This document shows, in pieces, positions 62,285 through 64,000 of a DNA stretch of 64,000 nt. The notes under the pieces were generated by a model, which worked only from the letters and a program-made list of their open reading frames with translations, was not told the DNA's origin and ran no database searches. Source of the stretch: Yponomeuta sedellus (taxonomy: Eukaryota; Arthropoda; Insecta; Lepidoptera; Yponomeutidae); the NCBI GenBank assembly GCA_934045075.1, contig OW203722.1:18948986-19012985 (forward strand). The letters run 5' to 3'. Both the position numbers and the translations under genes were made by a program. Every line of letters begins with the position of its first letter. Position 1 is the first letter of the stretch.

Positions 62285-62480
62285 TTTTCTATGTAGCCTT
62301 TAAACGTCCCACTGCAGGGCACAGGCCATCTCTTAGACAGAGTATGGGCTTAATTACCATGCGTACCCACCGTGGATTGGCAATTTCAAGCACTGATTTA
62401 TGCGAACACCTCAGAACACTTAGGTTTCCTCACGACGTTTTCCTTCACAGTTAGCTAATGGCTACTTAAACTTCACAAAA
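62285..62480 (-). mobile_element. SINE-C tail half
   Basis: 'GTAGCCTTTAAACGTCCCAC', 'TGCAGGGCACAGGCCATCTC', 'AGTATGGGCTTAATTACCAT', 'TTTCCTCACGACGTTTTCCT' is the complement of 57350-57540 in the same order. Confidence 0.72.
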
Positions 62481-62984
62481 ACACAAACTTCTTTAAATTC
62501 TTTTTATGCTTTCTTTTTCGCAACATTCTTCATCCTTTTATTTTAAAGCACACGGACCGTCACATCCAGAAATAATCAATCACAGCCCGTCTCAACGATT
62601 CCACGTATCTTCATGTTATCAATAAGGGAATCCAATTTTCTCCCGGAGTCCGTAGACTCAGCCAGAAAACTGACACATCATTACGTGACCGACCCGGCCA
62701 GGGCCCTGCCCGATTATAATATATCGAAAACACTCCCCGTCTCACCTTCGAAGTGAATCTGAACATACAGAGGTCTTACCGAACGTGCGTGAAAGGAGCC
62801 TCGAGCGACGTACTGAGTACATTTGGCGCACCCTGGGCAACAATCAGCGTGTCCCTTACGCTGATTGTCAAATCATTTCACCACGCTAACATAAATATTC
62901 ATGGACATATTACACAGATGTCGTTAGACCCATACTAAGTACAACTAAATGAGTTGTGTTACAGGTGCTAACTCGATAATAGAT
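62481..62984. other. Mostly unrecognised, with R2 scrap
   Basis: 62805-62875 ('TTTGGCGCACCCTGGGCAAC', 'AATCAGCGTGTCCCTTACGC') is the inverted R2 repeat. No gene. Confidence 0.4.
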
Positions 62985-63140
62985 TTAATACAATAAATAC
63001 ATAGATAACATCCAAGACCCCAAGACAAACTAAAAAAGTTCGTTTCCCAGTTCGGGTTCGATCCCCGGCCGAGGATCGAACCCGAGACCTTCGGTTTTAC
63101 AGTCAGAGTGCCAAACTGGTGCACTACCGAGGCCATCCTA
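62985..63140 (-). mobile_element. SINE-D copy, head and early body
   Basis: On the plus strand: 'ACATAGATAACATCCAAGAC', 'GTTCGGGTTCGATCCCCGGC' followed immediately by its inverse 'CGAGGATCGAACCCGAGACC', 'TTCGGTTTTACAGTCAGAGT', 'GGTGCACTACCGAGGCC'. The B box is duplicated head-to-head, a local inverted duplication inside the SINE. Confidence 0.78.
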
Positions 63141-63158
63141 ACCCACGCTAACAAGCCG

Positions 63159-63236
63159 TTAATCTACTGTTAACAGCTGTCGGTTGGTCAAAGTGTATAC
63201 AGAAAAAACGTTTGACATCTGTTAACAGTAGATTAA
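63159..63236. repeat. Perfect 18-bp inverted repeat
   Basis: 'TTAATCTACTGTTAACAG' (63159-63176) and its complement at 63219-63236, around a 42-base spacer. It may be the termini of a tiny MITE. The flanks do not show a clear duplication. Confidence 0.75.
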
Positions 63237-63382
63237 TGGATTGTAAGTATACGAGAAACTGGGGTTAAGTAGAAGAAGACCGAGCCATGTAGCCAGCAAT
63301 TTGTTTTTTACGTATTCCCTATAACATGCATAACGACCTTCCACCATGTCAAATCTCTTATTCTTAATCTTTTTATTAATAA

Positions 63383-63490
63383 GAGTTATAACTTTCTGAG
63401 TTCTCCAGTTATAACTGTCTGAGTTGTAGAGTTATAACTGTCTGAATTGTAGAGTTATAACTGTCTGAGTTGAAGAGTTATAACTGTGGT
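63383..63490. repeat. 23-bp tandem repeat, 5 units
   Basis: 'GTTATAACTGTCTGAGTTGT' plus AGA repeats at 63385, 63408, 63431, 63454 and 63477, exactly 23 bases apart. Each unit contains the palindrome GTTATAAC. Confidence 0.9.
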
Positions 63491-63729
63491 GTTTGTTTGT
63501 TTTTTCTTTCTTTTTATAATTTCAAATTCAGCACCTACCACCAACACAAGTATAGACGAGTATATGGTTAGGTGCTTTATGCTTTACGTAGACGTCTTTT
63601 AGTCATTTTACTTTTAGCCTGTTATGGACACCTTTAATTAAGGTAGTATTTAGTTATATCCTTGGTGCATGTCAATATTAGGATGTACTAATGTTTACCT
63701 TGTTAGTGACCATAAGTTAATAAATAAAT
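63491..63729. other. No recognised element
   Basis: AT-rich. Ends in 'TAATAAATAAATATG'. Confidence 0.4.
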
Positions 63730-63860
63730 ATGGTTGTCCCACTGCAGGGCAAAAACCTCCCCCTTTTAGACCAAGATTGTTGCTATTTTGCCACCTCTGA
63801 CCACTCCGGCAAAAATTTGTCGAGATCAACCCGCCATCGTCTTCTCGGCTCGGTCCGATT
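63730..63860 (-). pseudogene. Non-LTR pol C-terminal scrap, copy 2 (inverted)
   Basis: 'TGTCCCACTGCAGGGCAAAA', 'ACCTCTGACCACTCCGGCAA', 'AAATTTGTCGAGATCAACCC', 'GCCATCG' is the complement of the 61735-61860 family. Confidence 0.55.
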
Positions 63861-64000
63861 GCGGTGGCCGCGGCGCTTTACTCACTCGGTGGCAAGTCAC
63901 ACCTACCTATGCGGGTGCATGCATACATCTGTATATACGTTAAATGCTACATAATCAAGGGGCAGAACACCAAAAAAAAATGTAGATAATTTTGTCTTTT

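Overview
The window looks like nuclear DNA from a lepidopteran insect (moth or butterfly). The evidence is indirect. It is AT-rich and gene-poor, and it is saturated with repeat types I associate with Lepidoptera: tRNA-derived SINEs with a 'GTGAAGGAAAACATCGTGAGG'-type body, RTE-like retrotransposon C-termini ending 'AYVQQW', antisense 'CCACTGCTGGACATAGGCCTC' tails, LINE 3' ends reading 'AGCGATAAGACCGCC...CAATAAAG', and a jockey-clade reverse transcriptase. I recognise no conserved host gene, no true tRNA or rRNA gene and no bacterial feature. Species cannot be named from this sequence.

The main finding is at 25747-28057: an intact two-exon gene for a 654-residue RAG1/Transib-superfamily recombinase. 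The three catalytic acidic residues (D271, D382, E592 in the spliced protein), the zinc-binding CxxC (C397, C400) and the HxxxxH pair (H566, H571) are all present with RAG1-like order and spacing. A 19-nt first coding exon joins the long exon in frame through a canonical GT-AG intron, and poly(A) signals follow. I could not find terminal inverted repeats, so it is either a Transib transposon whose ends I cannot see or a captured gene. Directly upstream, 24117-25445 is a 5'-truncated jockey-clade reverse transcriptase with an uninterrupted frame and a YADD active site.

The rest is layered repeats. (1) SINE-A has a 5S rRNA-like head with the internal promoter spacing preserved and an RTE-like tail. 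About ten long copies (1610, 4440, 10265, 13864, 17645, 20090, 38057, 40842, 45068, 49003) and several fragments are present. (2) SINE-B is tRNA-derived with an intact cloverleaf. About eleven copies occur, several as head-to-head inverted pairs. (3) Four other tRNA-like SINE families, C to F, are present. (4) Miniature inverted-repeat elements include a piggyBac-like type flanked by TTAA, a Harbinger-like one with a TAA duplication inside a SINE-A, a Tc1-like one with TA, and three others. (5) Many retrotransposon 3' remnants occur (RTE-like, R1-like, jockey-like tails).

Local structures stand out: a 36-bp minisatellite of about 23 units (15893-16740) grown inside an RTE remnant; two abutting perfect palindromes of 44 and 58 bp (14925-15026); a 136-bp-arm inverted duplication (46498-46787); and tandem arrays near 22.9, 41.1, 54.1 and 63.4 kb. 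Most short open frames are chance frames or repeat shadows. Autonomous retrotransposons probably supplied the machinery that spread the SINEs, and DNA transposases encoded elsewhere would have moved the miniature elements.
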